The notes beneath the pieces were generated by a model. That model did no database searches, was not told where the DNA came from, and saw only the letters and a program-made list of their open reading frames with translations. A stretch of 64,000 bases of DNA, from positions 434,001 to 498,000 of the forward strand of contig CP136067.1 of the NCBI GenBank assembly GCA_032622095.1, read 5' to 3'. Made by a program: the position numbers and the translations under genes. The stretch is from Siphonodentalium dalli (lineage: Eukaryota > Mollusca > Scaphopoda > Gadilida > Siphonodentaliidae). Positions 12,838 to 23,845 of this stretch are shown piece after piece; positions within the stretch are counted from its first letter, which is position 1, and every line of letters begins with the position of its first letter.

Positions 12838-13433
12838 TTAAAGGGGTACTGTACGCCATTTCCAATAAATTTCCGATGATAACAACGATCTATTATCGAT
12901 AATATATAGAAACATAAGTAATTTGAGTCGAAGATGTATTCTGTAAACGCTCAGGTTAATAGGCTATCTTAAAATTTAATAATTTAAAAGTTAATAATTT
13001 AATATAAATTGAATTTATGGCTGGAGCCATAAAATGGCGTAAATTAAAATACGAATTTCCGTGTACCAAACGTAATCAAATTATAATTGAGGGATACTGG
13101 ACTAGTAAACCCATTGCACTCACGATCGGTTGAAACATTATGCTGATACGGGGAGAAAACTCAAGCCACTCACTGACTAGTGACGATAAATGAGTATATG
13201 GGACTAGTATGCATATATAATATAACTTTTATATGATACATTTGGTTGAAAAATGTACAAAAATAAATTACTCGACAACGACAATTTGTATTTTTGCATT
13301 CAGGTAAATTTGTCATCCGTAACACTACTTCGTACTCAACAGACTTTCAAATAATGGAATTTTTTTTACCTTATTCTCCGACTCGGAGACTATAGAAACC
13401 AACAACAACATTTGGCGTACAGTATCCCTTTAA
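12838..13433 (+). mobile_element. TTAA-bounded MITE with AGGGGTACTGTACGCC ends
   Basis: The left end is TTAA then AGGGGTACTGTACGCCA. The right end is TGGCGTACAGTATCCCT then TTAA. The 17-bp inverted termini differ at one position. The internal 560 bp carries no recognisable coding sequence, so this is a non-autonomous element with a piggyBac-compatible target site. No second copy was seen in the window. Confidence 0.7.
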
Positions 13434-13626
13434 GTGAGGTACATACATATCCAATGCAAATTTGAATTGGATATTCAGTGCCAAATAATATTATAATTTT
13501 ATAATCACATTCATTCTCCACATTTATTTGCTTAATATACATGTATGTAATAAATTTAATCACTGTTTATTATTTGGATGAAACTCCGCTTAAATGTATC
13601 TACCCTTCGGGGACCTTGATTGGTAA

Positions 13627-13691
13627 TAAACCCATAGAGAGCCCCACACAGACTGGAGCAGACGACATTCTGCAGTGCATGCTTCCATCTA
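13627..13691 (-). repeat. Partial copy of the foldback element at 9506
   Basis: The stretch AAACCCATAGAGAGCCCCAC through GTGCATGCTTCCA matches the reverse complement of about two thirds of 9506-9595. Truncated and non-coding. Confidence 0.6.
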
Positions 13692-14554
13692 CTGGTATAT
13701 CTGATTCTGATATATAGTACATCACGACATACAAATAAGAATACGATCCTGATTCCACTTTTATAGTTGTATATGAAAATTCAATTCTCTATTCTCATCA
13801 CCTAATGCATACAGGTATGGAGAAAATAACATATATTCATGTTTCCTTTATTTGCGCCGGGAATAGAAGACGGCGCAAACCAGTGCACAGACAAATTTCT
13901 CAGCGAATGAATAGTCTTCCGACAAACACGGATAAATGGTCCTGTCCATTTTTGGTCTCAACCCACTGAGAGTAGAAAACTCTTTTTCATGGGTACCCTA
14001 ATAAATTTACCATGCACCCATCGAGAAGCTCTTCGAATGTTTCTGTTCGATCTTCGGTGTATACGCTTATTGTATAATCGCCCTCCTTTTGGATTGCAGA
14101 AACGGGCTTCTTTACCAACCAATCACAATGGAAGGCTACAGTGAAACAATATGTGATATGTGACGTCCTCGTCCGAAACACTTCAAGTGGACAATGTAGC
14201 GGCTCTCGATTTCTTTCGGAATGTGAAGCCATGTCGCACGCCCTACCGGATGGGGTGGGAGTTATGTTGGGCAAATCTTAAGTATCTCACACTATCAGTT
14301 CGAATGGCTAACATCCTCAACAGGACGATACGACAACAATTATCTTTGCAAACATTGAGTGAAATTGTACCACAATCAAGTATATAATATGTTCTTACGC
14401 TGATTCTCTCCGCATAACACTGATATCAAAAACCGCTTCTGGTATCGAATAATCAATATCTTCGATTTATCGACGTTCCTAATTCTGGATCGCCACGTGA
14501 TTTTTTGATGTATTCATTTGGCTGTCAGTCGATCAGTGAGTTGGATTCCTCAAC
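13692..14554. other. Possibly low-copy sequence, no confirmed gene
   Basis: An unusually CpG-containing open frame lies on the minus strand at 13987-14274. Within it, 14011-14085 is bracketed by a plausible splice acceptor (minus-strand CAATCCAAAAG) and donor (CATG-GTAAAT). I do not recognise the peptide, and the exon is speculative. Nothing else is supported. Confidence 0.35.
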
Positions 14555-15345
14555 AAAGATTCAACCACACTGGCGCCCTGGACTGGCAGAAACAAGCCAG
14601 TACAAACAGTCGACCACACCGGCGCCCTGGACTGGCAGAAACCCTGACTGGCAGTTACAAACCAGTACAAACAGTCGACCACACCGGCGCCCTGGACTGG
14701 CAGTTACAAACACGTACAAACAGTCGACCACACCGGCGCCCTGGACTGGCAGAAACAAACCAGTGTAACGATTCAACCATACCGGCGCCCTGGACTGATT
14801 GGACACCACACCGGCGCCCTGGAATGATTGGACACCACACCGGTGCCTTGGACTGATTGGACACCACACCGGCGCCCTGGACTGATTGGACACCACACCG
14901 GTGCCCTGGAATGATTGGACACCACACCGGCGCCCTGGACTGATTGGACACCACACCGGTGCCCTGGAATGATTGGACACCACACCGGCGCCCTGGACTG
15001 ATTGGACACCACACCGGTGCCCTGGAATGATTGGACACCACACCGGCGCCTTGGACTGATTGGACACCACACCGGCGCCCTGGACTGATTGGACACCACA
15101 CCGGCGCCCTGGACTGATTGGACACCACACCGGCGCCCTGGACTGATTGGACACCACACCGGTGCCCTGGACTGATTGGACACCACACCGGCGCCCTGGA
15201 CTGATTGGACACCACACCGGCGCCCTGGACTGATTGGACACCACACCGGCGCCCTGGACTGGCAGAAACAATCCAGTATAAAGATTCAACCAGACCGCGC
15301 CCTGGAATGATTGGACACCACACCGGCCCCGTGAGAACTGGTTCG
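14555..15345. repeat. Minisatellite, 29-bp unit plus longer variant units
   Basis: From about 14800 the unit is ATTGGACACCACACCGG followed by CGCCCTGGACTG, 29 bp. From 14555 to 14790 the units are longer, with CTGGCAGAAACAAACCAGTA and AAACAGTCGACC between copies of CCGGCGCCCTGG. Because 29 is not a multiple of three, each strand cycles through all frames. All three minus-strand frames happen to lack stops, producing three overlapping frames of 157-248 codons. These are artefacts. Confidence 0.92.
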
Positions 15346-15405
15346 CATTCAGTTTTGGACACGGTGCGCTCTTTAATTTTCACGAAAAACGGACAAGACA
15401 TTGGT
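15328..15405 (+). repeat. Segment shared, inverted, with 20186-20270
   Basis: CCCGTGAGAACTGGTTCGCA at 15328 is the reverse complement of TGCGAACCAGTTCTCACGGG near 20250. Weaker similarity continues for about 80 bp away from the array. In both copies the shared core can read ECEPVLTG on the strand running toward the minisatellite motif GCCCTGGACTG. It may be an exon or transposon end. Function unknown. Confidence 0.5.
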
Positions 15406-16009
15406 ATGCATTTCTCTCGTTACCAGGAGCGTTCATCGATAGCTGTTGCTATGGATAACAACACTAGCCATTGATTTTTTATCAATGTTCGTTGACCAAA
15501 CTACGGAATATCGAACCGATCAGTAACATGTGTTGATGATATTCCCGATGTCTGTTTTTAAATGCTATTATAAAAGCAGACCTTCCCAGCTGATTTTAGG
15601 TTATATTTCATCGAGATGATTCATGCTTGTTCTAATCCGATATGAAATGTCAGATATTTCAAAGGTATTCGCACCATATGCGTCTATTGTTTGCATGTCA
15701 AGTATGCCCCAGTACGCATTTACGGATGCTAAGGTTCGCATTCTGCAAAATTTGATAGGTCCCAGTGCGCATTTTGAATAGCTCTAGCAGCCGTAATGGC
15801 GAAACATGCCTTGGAATCATGCGGGGTGTTTCATAATGTGTCTTACCTGATTAAAATATATATATTCCGATCAATTGTGACATAATTGTTCCTAAGCGGA
15901 TACAATGCGCATCATGCTTATATTGTTCGAATAATATACTAGCAATTTATTTAGAGTGATATATATAGAGATAGTAAATTGCGATAGGTACCCGCGCCCC
16001 GCGTACCCG
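15406..16009. other. Unassigned sequence between arrays
   Basis: No supported gene. The last part grades into diverged units of the satellite that follows. Confidence 0.5.
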
Positions 16010-18200
16010 CACCAAGTGCGCCCAATGTATATATGGTATGTTCTACCAGTCGAGGCGCACAAAATATATGATAAATTGACGGACATTTTGCACATTTGAA
16101 TTGATATAGTACACCACTATCAGGACCAGTGCGATTAATTTTTATATTTTAGTAATTTAATGTCGTACGTAATTAACCATTTGCGCCGGACCCATATAAT
16201 CTAATATTAGTGATGTATAGGGTATGTTCTGTCAGCTGAGGCGCACAAACTACTTGGCAAATTGATGGGAATATTGCAGAATTGAATTCATATATATAGT
16301 ACCCTCCTATCAGAATCGGTGCGACTAATTTGTATATTTTAGTCATTTAAGGTCGTATTGACCCTTTCCGCCGGACCCATATACTCCAATATTAGCGATG
16401 TATAGGGTATGTTCTGTCAGCTTAGGCACACAAACTACTTGATAAATTGATGGGAATATTGCAGAGTTGAATGCATAAATTACCTGTCTATATATCAGAA
16501 TCGGTGCGACTCAGTTTTATATTTTAGTCATTTATGGTCGTATTGACCCTTTCCGCCGGACCCATACACTCCAATATTGATGGGAATATTAGATACTTGA
16601 ATTCATTTAGTATCCGTCTATCAGAATCGGTGCGACTAATTTTTATATTTTAGTTATTTAAGTTCGTAGTACCCTTTCCGCCGCACTATCCAATATACCC
16701 CTATATTAGCGATCATATATACATACGGTATATATGTTCTGTCTGCTGAGGCGCACAAACTGCTTGACAAATTGATGGGAATATTGCATATTTGAATTCA
16801 CATTGTACCCGTCTATCAGAATCAGTGCCACTAATTTTTATATTTTAGTCATTTAAGGTCGTATTGACCCTTTCCGCCGCACCCATATACTCCAATATTA
16901 GCGATGTGTGGGGTATATGTTCTGTCGGCTTATGCGCACAAACTACTTTTTAAATTCATAGGAATATTGCAGATTTGAATTCATATAGTACCCGTCTATC
17001 ATAATCGGTGCGACTAATTTTAATATTTTAGTCATTTAAGGTCGTATTGACCCTTTCCGCCGGACCCATATACTCCAATATTATAGCGATGTATAGGGTG
17101 TGTTCTGTAAACTTAGGCGCCCAAACTACTTGATAAATTGCTGGGAATATTATATACTTGAATTCATATATTACCCGTATATCAGAATCGGTGCGACTAA
17201 TGTTTATATTTTAGCCATTTAAGGTCGTATTGACCCTTTCCGTACGACCCATAAACTCCAATATTAGCGATGTATGGGGTATGTTCTGTCGGCTTATAGG
17301 CGCACAAACTACTTGATAAATTGATGGGAATATTGCAGATTTGAATTCATATAGTACCCTCTATCAGATCGGTGCGACTAATTTTCATATTTTAGTCATT
17401 TATGGTCGTATTAACCCTTTCCGCCGGACCCATATACTCCAATATTAGCGATGTATATGGTATGTTTTGTCAGCTCAGGCGCACAAACTATTTGATAAAT
17501 TGATGGGAATATTGCAGATTTGAATTCATATAGTACCCTTCTATCAGAATCGTTGCGACTAATTTTAATATTTTAGTCATTTATGGTCGTATTGACCCTT
17601 TCCACCGGACCCATATACTCCAATATTAGCTATGTATAGGGTATGTTTTGTCAGCTCAGGCGCACAAATTATTTGATAAATTGATGGGAATATTGCAGAT
17701 TTGAATTCATATAGTACCCTTCTATCAGAATCGGTGCGACTAATTTTTATATTTTAGCCATTTAAGGTCGTATTGACCCTTTCCGTACGACCCATAAACT
17801 CCAATATTAGCGATGTATGGGGTATGTTCTGTCGGCTTATAGGCGCACAAACTACTTGATAAATTGATGGGAATATTGCAGATTTGAATTCATATAGTAC
17901 CCGTCTATCAGAATCGGTGCGACTAATTTTCATATTTTAGTCATTTATGGTCGTATTGACCCTTTCCACCGGACCCATATACTCCAATATTAGCGATGTA
18001 TATGGTATGTTTTGTCAGCTCAGGCGCACAAACTATTTGATAAATTGATGGGAATATTGCAGATTTGAATTCATATAGTACCCTTCTATCAGAATCGGTG
18101 CGACTAATTTTTATATTTTAGCCATTTAAGGTCGCATTGACCCTTTCCGCACGACCCATAAACTCCAATATTATAGCGATGTATAGGGTATGTCTGTCAG
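16010..18200. repeat. Satellite array, about 182-bp unit, about 12 copies
   Basis: The motif ACCCTTTCCG recurs at about 16361, 16546, 16671, 16867, 17050, 17233, 17414, 17595, 17776, 17959 and 18140. The spacing is about 181-185 bp apart from one short unit (125 bp) and one long one (196 bp). Other constant parts are CTCCAATATTAGCGATGTAT, GGCGCACAAACTACTTGA and TTGAATTCATATAGTACC. Units are 5-20% diverged. The blocks starting near 17233 and 17776 match best, giving a three-unit periodicity of 543 bp. Confidence 0.92.
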
Positions 18201-18289
18201 CTCGGAACTGAGGCATTTGATCGGATGCGGAAAAAAATGATAACATAAGATCAGAGAGGCACCGTAGCATTTTCGACCCATTTCAAGAG

Positions 18290-18662
18290 ACGTTTCGTGT
18301 GACTTACAGAGACGTGGCGACAGGGGGGGTTTGGGGGGGGGGTGTCTCACCCATCAACTTTGGTAAAAAAATTCAACAATTAGATATTTCATACCTGACA
18401 CAACATTAGTTGCAAATTTCACACCAACAATAGGTTGAAAATATCCTTTTAGTTTGATTTTCAAACAATTTATTGGGGATAATTTATTGTTTTTGGACCA
18501 ATAATTGCATATTTTCCTTCTTTTGGTAAATTTGTTTGACTGAAATGGCCATCAGTTGGAAAGTTTCCAACCTTATGAGGGTGGCAGGTTGGAAATATCC
18601 AACACTTGGAAAGCTTGTGTCCTGGTCCCTCCTCCGTGGCCAGTCAAAAACTGCTAGTTAAT
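18290..18662 (+). repeat. Dispersed repeat related to 60450-60780
   Basis: Shared landmarks are ATACCTGACACAA, CACCAACAATAGGTTGAAA, TTTTTGGACCAATAATTGCA and CCAGTCAAAA. The order is the same as at 60570-60780. Motifs such as CATCAGTTGGAAA and TTTCCAACCTAAG recur at 19180 and 19370. A run of G occurs at about 18327-18342. Non-coding. Confidence 0.6.
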
Positions 18663-19139
18663 TTAAAGGTACTCAACCCGATAAAACTCCTCTCAATTAC
18701 TATTTCAATGGCTTCGGGGGTCAAAAAAATTTGATTCGAGTCGAGGAAGTCACCCATCAAAGCTCAGATTTGTTAGATATCGATTTTAGAAATCTATTAT
18801 TTTTCATTATCGGGAATTCTTACTGGCCCAGTACGTAGTCAATTATTACCACTTGATTATAGAGTTATCCATCCTTGTCTGTTTGAATAGAATTTTGGCG
18901 TAAAATCTCGAGCATGTTACCAAATTGACGGCAGTTATAAGTACTCATCTCGAGAACATAAGAATTTTCAAAAATCAATATCTAATAACTCTGAGCTTTG
19001 TTTGATGGGTTCCTCGACTCGAATCAAATATTTTTTACCCCCAAAGCCAAAGAAATAGTAATATAGGACCCTCTGATCGGATTGTTGTTGTTGGAATCTG
19101 TTGAGATGGGGACCCTCTTTACGGGTTGAGTACCTTTAA
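18663..19139 (+). mobile_element. TTAA-bounded MITE, AGGTACTC family, copy 2
   Basis: The best-preserved termini of the family: TTAA-AGGTACTCAACCCG at the left and CGGGTTGAGTACCT-TTAA at the right, a perfect 18-bp inverted repeat including TTAA. The 477-bp copy has a loosely palindromic interior (the GATTCGAGTCGAGGAA motif appears in both orientations). It sits within the dispersed repeat region, which resumes at 19140. Confidence 0.8.
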
Positions 19140-19610
19140 GAAAACAATATTGTCCTACATTTGGTCAAAATTGTTACTGGAATTGTCATCAGTTGGAAAT
19201 TTTCCAACCTAAGTCGGGGTCTCAGTTTTGAAATTTCCACTTCTAGTAAGGCTTGAGGCTGGTCTAGATGCTAGGAGTTTACGTCGGCCCGGTGTGTTCT
19301 GGTCCCCCCCCCCCCCACCTCGCCCCGTGCCCAATATTTTACTGTATTTGGTCAAAATTGTGGACTCAAATGGTCATTAGTTGGAAAATTTCCAACCTAA
19401 GGGTGGGTATGAAGTTTGAAATTTCCAACACTAGGAAAGCTTGAGGTCAGTCTAGATGCTAGGATTTTTGCGATTTCAAACTTTTCTCACACCGGGTCGG
19501 CCTGGTGTTTCCTGGTCTCGTGCCCGTAGTCGTGTGCATTTGTCTGGAATTAGACCACTATAGATGTTAGGATTTATGTAATTTTCAGGTTCAAATATCT
19601 ATTATCATAC
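19140..19610 (+). repeat. Diverged tandem copies of a Cys-free, non-coding repeat
   Basis: Two copies, each about 180-200 bp, at about 19150-19275 and 19335-19450. They are marked by TTTGGTCAAAATTGT, CAGTTGGAAA, TTTCCAACCTAAG and a GAGGNNNGTCTAGATGCTAGG-like stretch. A C-run lies at about 19304-19315. Related to 18540-18650. Confidence 0.6.
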
Positions 19611-20185
19611 CGGGTAGATAGGACAATGGTTTATGAATATTCTTTTATTAGCCTGAACACTTAGGTGTACGGGGGGAATGGAATTATGCCAAACCTTTGT
19701 TTGTTCTGATTCGAGGGGAGGGGTGCAAATGGAATCAATTATGCAAAACCTTGTGTTTTGGTTTGATTCAGGGGGGGGGGTGGTGCAAATGGAATTATGC
19801 AAAACCTTGTCGTTCTGATTCAAGGGGGATGCAGTTGGAATTCCCCAAGGTGGACACCCACCAATGGAGACCCTCTAGCCACGTCCCTGGTGACTTAGGC
19901 GTGAAATATGACCAATACCGGTGATCTGAGAGTGTGAGGAATTATAAGAAACTCGCCGCACGCCTTAATTAAACACACGCGTTCAGTGTATATATTAAAT
20001 GCAATTAGTCGGGCAAGTTCCCATTGAAAATGCATTGAGTGATCGCTGTTTTTAAAATATGACAAAAAGTAGTGTGTGTTTTTCAGCTAAAACCTGAAAT
20101 AAACTATTGAATCGATATCATTGAGTCATTTGGAAAATAACTGTAGCATCAAATGTAGATTAATCTCACATTCATTTATCAAAAA
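19611..20185. repeat. Short repeats (about 55 bp, 3 copies) then unassigned sequence
   Basis: Three copies of a motif with GTGCAAATGGAAT, ATGCAAAACCTTGT and TTCTGATTC lie at about 19680-19845, separated by G-runs. A related GGGGTGCAAATTGAATT motif recurs at 60830 and 61050. From 19850 to 20185 nothing is recognised. Confidence 0.55.
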
Positions 20186-20300
20186 TGCCGCTTATCGTCA
20201 ATGACCTATTTTCTCGATCTGAAACGAACCGTGACATTGGCGAATGCGAACCAGTTCTCACGGGACAGGTGCGACCCCGTGCCCTGGACTGAAAGAAACA
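20186..20300 (+). repeat. Segment paralogous to 15290-15405 (inverted)
   Basis: It contains TGCGAACCAGTTCTCACGGG and then GTGCCCTGGACTGAAAGAAA, a single degenerate unit of the minisatellite motif at 14555-15345. This looks like the unexpanded relative of that locus. A 35-codon frame from ATG at 20185 reads into ECEPVLTG and stops at the minisatellite motif. Its coding status is unproven. Confidence 0.5.
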
Positions 20301-20320
20301 AACAAGTCAACTGGTTTTTT

Positions 20321-20960
20321 ATGTGTACCCATACCATGTATGGTACACATAATGCTGACGTCCGGATCAACCATCCGTCGTCCGTCCGTCCGTCTGTCTG
20401 TCCGTAAACACTTGCTATCCGATTCGATTACTCAAGTATTTTTATCGGATCGTGTTCAAATTTTATGTAAATGTTTATGATGACACACTGCTCACCCGTA
20501 TACTTTTTGGTATCGATCGGTTGATCAATTAAGAAATTATTAACACTTTGCATCCACACATAGGCATGAGCTATCCAATGCTGTAACCTAGTATTTTTTT
20601 TGTCCGATTGTGTTCATATTTGATATGTACATGTAGGTTTATATATGCTATCTGATGCATCTGAGTCAAACAATTTTCTTCTGATCTGCCTCATATTTCT
20701 TATAGGTCTTTCTTAGCACGTTCTTCATTTGTGTGGATTTTGGTATTGTTTAATTAACCCTTTCCACTCTTGTTTTTAAATAGAATTCATCCAAGTAAAG
20801 ATGACTTAAATATTTTTCATCTGATCAGCACCAAATTTGGTACATATGGTCCTCACCCCAAAATAAGTTCGAATTTGGATTTGATCTGCTATATTTTAAC
20901 AGAGTTATGATCATTTATATTTCAAGTAACTGATCATGTAATTAATAGCCACATATTATG
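20321..20960 (+). mobile_element. Dispersed element: hairpin, CCGT/CTGT microsatellite, core repeats
   Basis: A near-palindrome at 20321-20350 (ATGTGTACC...GGTACACAT) is followed by a CCGT/CTGT tetranucleotide run at about 20376-20403. Diverged repeats with TATCCGATT, TTTTTATCGGAT(C) and CAAATTTGGTAC motifs then run to the GAGTTATGATC near 20904. Same architecture as 619-1160, more diverged. Non-autonomous. Confidence 0.55.
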
Positions 20961-22227
20961 GTTTATCTCAGTTCCGTTTCAAAGTTCTGCCCATTTCCTT
21001 TCAATAATATGGCCAGAATCACAAAAGAGGTTCTCCGCAAAATTCCATACTGCAACTTTAAAATGAATTTGTCATGCCCCATACGGAACTGGGACAAACA
21101 GAATAGAACGTAGTTGTCAGTTAATTAACTAACACGTATAATAACCAAGTGAGTCACAGTTTGCTACCTTGTCGGATAACGCAGATAATAATGTTCGGGA
21201 TATATGTAAAAAATTAACTTTTTACAAATTTGGTTGCCATTTTGGAAGCCATCTTGAGCAATTTGGTCTATAAACACCGTAGTGTGACACATTTAAGATA
21301 GACCAAAACAATAAATACCTTTGATACCAATGAGTTGCATTTTACTTAAAAAAAATTGTCCAACCCTGAAAAGTTAATTTTTGCCGATATTTATGTCAAG
21401 TTTGTGAGAGAAAAATCCAATATTTCTGGTGATGTCAGTGGTGACAATAGTAACAATGATCCATGGTGCATCAGGCATGTTAGTATTCAATGTATATAAT
21501 ACAGATTAGCCAATTTTATATATCAACCACAACTTGTAAGCCATTGCAGGACACCCTGGGGCAATATTTACCATTTTCCATATTTTCGGCGGCCATTTTG
21601 GAAATTTTCTACACCAATTTCATTCCCATTGAAGTAAAACATCCGTCCAATAAAATAAACCACATAGTTGTGGACATTCTATTAACAGCCTGTGCGGTTT
21701 GTCGATAAAATGACTATCAAAATCGTCTTGCAAAAAAAATCGAAAATTTCACCCCTCTTTTTCAAATCCTCTTTCTGTATCTATTACTGAACCCTCGTCA
21801 ATGGCAAATGTCTTAAAATGACGCTATAATATCACGCTTGATTACTGTCTCAAAAACATTGCCATTTACTGATGATTAATGTGAAGAAAAATGGAAGATA
21901 TGGTGAAATATTAATTAAATTTCCCATTTTCGTGCATATGACGTCATTTTTCGGCGGCCATTTTGAATTTTTTTCCAAATTATTTACCGTCATTTTGAAG
22001 AAGGACATCATACCAACAAAATGGCATACATTTTGTATGTGTCTTTTGCTAACAACCGATCTATTACAACGATTAAAAACAGCTGGTCGGAATTAGAGGA
22101 AATGGCGGCCATCTTGGATTCAAATGGCTCTAGCACCTAGTAGGGCCACCTTTATTTTTCGGTGAAATCCGGATTCTTTATCTGGATACCATAGGGAACA
22201 ATACAAATAAGGTTATTTGTAATCATC
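20961..22227. other. Non-coding sequence with old, diverged repeats
   Basis: GGCCATTTTGGAA or GCGGCCATTTTG motifs recur near 21236, 21590, 21955 and 22103 with similar surroundings (AAAACATCC/AAGGACATCAT, AAAATAAAC/AAAATGGCAT), suggesting diverged repeats of about 350 bp. Open frames of 70-75 codons here are short and unrecognisable. Confidence 0.45.
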
Positions 22228-22335
22228 GGGGGGGGGGGGGGGGTGCAGGTGGACCTTATTGGCTCCCCGACTAAATGTTGTTGCTGTTGGAATATGATTA
22301 TATGGGGACCATCGAATCGGATTGAGTATCTTTAA
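22228..22335 (+). mobile_element. G-run and solo right end of the AGGTACTC MITE family (copy 3)
   Basis: A 16-base G run at 22228-22243 precedes a 3'-terminal fragment of the family. The fragment contains TTGTTGCTGTTGGAATATGA and ATCGAATCGGATTGAGTATC and ends at TTAA (22332-22335). The left end is missing. Confidence 0.65.
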
Positions 22336-23035
22336 AGTTATTTTCTTGGGGGAAACAAATTACATTTACATCCAACACAGGGCCACCACAAAGCATGAAT
22401 ACACACGGCGTTATGATCCAAGTTTGAAAACTGTGCCTCGATCGTAACGCACCCGAAAATTAATCTTTACCAAAACATGCCGCTGAATAAATGTCGACAT
22501 CCAACAATGCATTCGAAAGTCAGACGACAATAGCTTGATGGAATCCTTCCCACAATGCATTCATAATCACGCGCTGTTCACATTATCGTGTGTATATCTC
22601 AAAGTCCTTATGACATTAAGGTCCAGATGCGCACATTGCATAAATTTAAGAAAATAATATAGCCAGGTTCAGTTTCGTGTACGATGACTGTTGGTGTGTA
22701 CTGGGCAACTATTGTGACGTCACACGAGTTAGCCGTAGAACATAAAGAAAATCTGTATGAAGGTAGTTTACAAAATGTATACAAAACAAAATGAGCCTGC
22801 GAACTGAAACCCCTTTTTAGATATTATACTGTATTTTTATTAGTAAGCTCCACCCTTTTGTTATGTTCTTTATATGTGTTGGTGATAATCTTATAATTGG
22901 ATTCTATACCAAATAAACAAATTGAATTTATTATAAATGCCGAACATATTGGTAATGTTCAAGGTTTTTTCAATCAAGGATCAAGTCATTTACTTGATCA
23001 AATATAAATGTATATAATTATCCTCTAAGTACAGT
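22336..23035. other. Unassigned sequence
   Basis: No gene, repeat or element is recognised across this 700-bp stretch. Confidence 0.5.
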
Positions 23036-23276
23036 TTAAAGATACACTATCCGAATTAACGCCCTCAAATTAAAGATACACAATCCGAATTAACGCTCCC
23101 AAATTAAAGATACACTATCCGAATTAACGCCCTCAAATTAAAGATACACTATCCGAATTAACGCTCCCAAATTAAAGATACACAATCCGAATTAACGCTC
23201 CCAAATTAAAGATACACTATCCGAATTAACGCCCTCAAATTAAAGATACACAATCCGAATTAACGCTCCCAAATTA
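23036..23276. repeat. 34-bp tandem repeat derived from the MITE left end, 7 copies
   Basis: GATACAC(T/A)ATCCGAATTA recurs at 23041, 23075, 23109, 23143, 23177, 23211 and 23245. Two unit types alternate irregularly (CTATCC with GCCCTC, CAATCC with GCTCCC). Confidence 0.9.
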
Positions 23277-23466
23277 CTTTTGCTTTGGCCTCGGTGGTAA
23301 AAACACAATTGATTCGAGTCGACGAACTCATCCGTCAAAGCTCAGAGTTATCACATATCGATTTTCGAAATTTGTTATTTCTAGAGATGTGTAGTTATTA
23401 GTGGCCTGGTAAAACGTCGTCAAACCGACGACTCGGACCAAATTGCGGATGCAGATGGAGAACTCT

Positions 23467-23576
23467 AAGTGGGTTTGGTGTTAGATTTTAAAATCAAGTG
23501 GGTTTGGTGTTAGATTTTAAAATCAAGTGGGTTTGGTGTTAGATTTTAAAATCAAGTGGGTTTGGTGTTAGATTTT
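23467..23576. repeat. 29-bp tandem repeat, about 4 copies
   Basis: The unit is AAGTGGGTTTGGTGTTAGAT followed by TTTAAAATC. The copies are essentially identical. Confidence 0.9.
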
Positions 23577-23845
23577 TTGACTATCCGCCCATATTTCGTT
23601 GAACAAAATGTTGGTATATTGTTTTGGACAATTTTATACTATACATGTAGTTGGCTGTGGTTAGCATTAGTTTTGGGCGATTAATCGATTCTGATAACTG
23701 AAGGGGCATTTCAAAAAATGTGATTGTTGTTAGAATCTGATGATATGGGGACCATCAAATCGGATTGAGTACCTTTAACAGTTGTCTTTTTGCTGATACA
23801 TGCTTGGTATAAGTTTGGAGGTTGGGGATGATACCCGGGAAGATA

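Larger units (their letters stand above)
23036..23778 (+). mobile_element. TTAA-bounded MITE, AGGTACTC family, copy 4, with amplified terminus
   Basis: The right end is complete (GATTGAGTACCT-TTAA at 23775-23778). At the left, the first 34 bp of the element (TTAAAGATACACTATCCGAA and onward) occurs seven times in tandem, starting at 23036. The normal interior (CGATTTTCGAAAT, CAAAGCTCAGAGTTATC) follows. A second internal tandem repeat is at 23467-23576. The copy has therefore grown two minisatellites inside a MITE. Confidence 0.8.
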
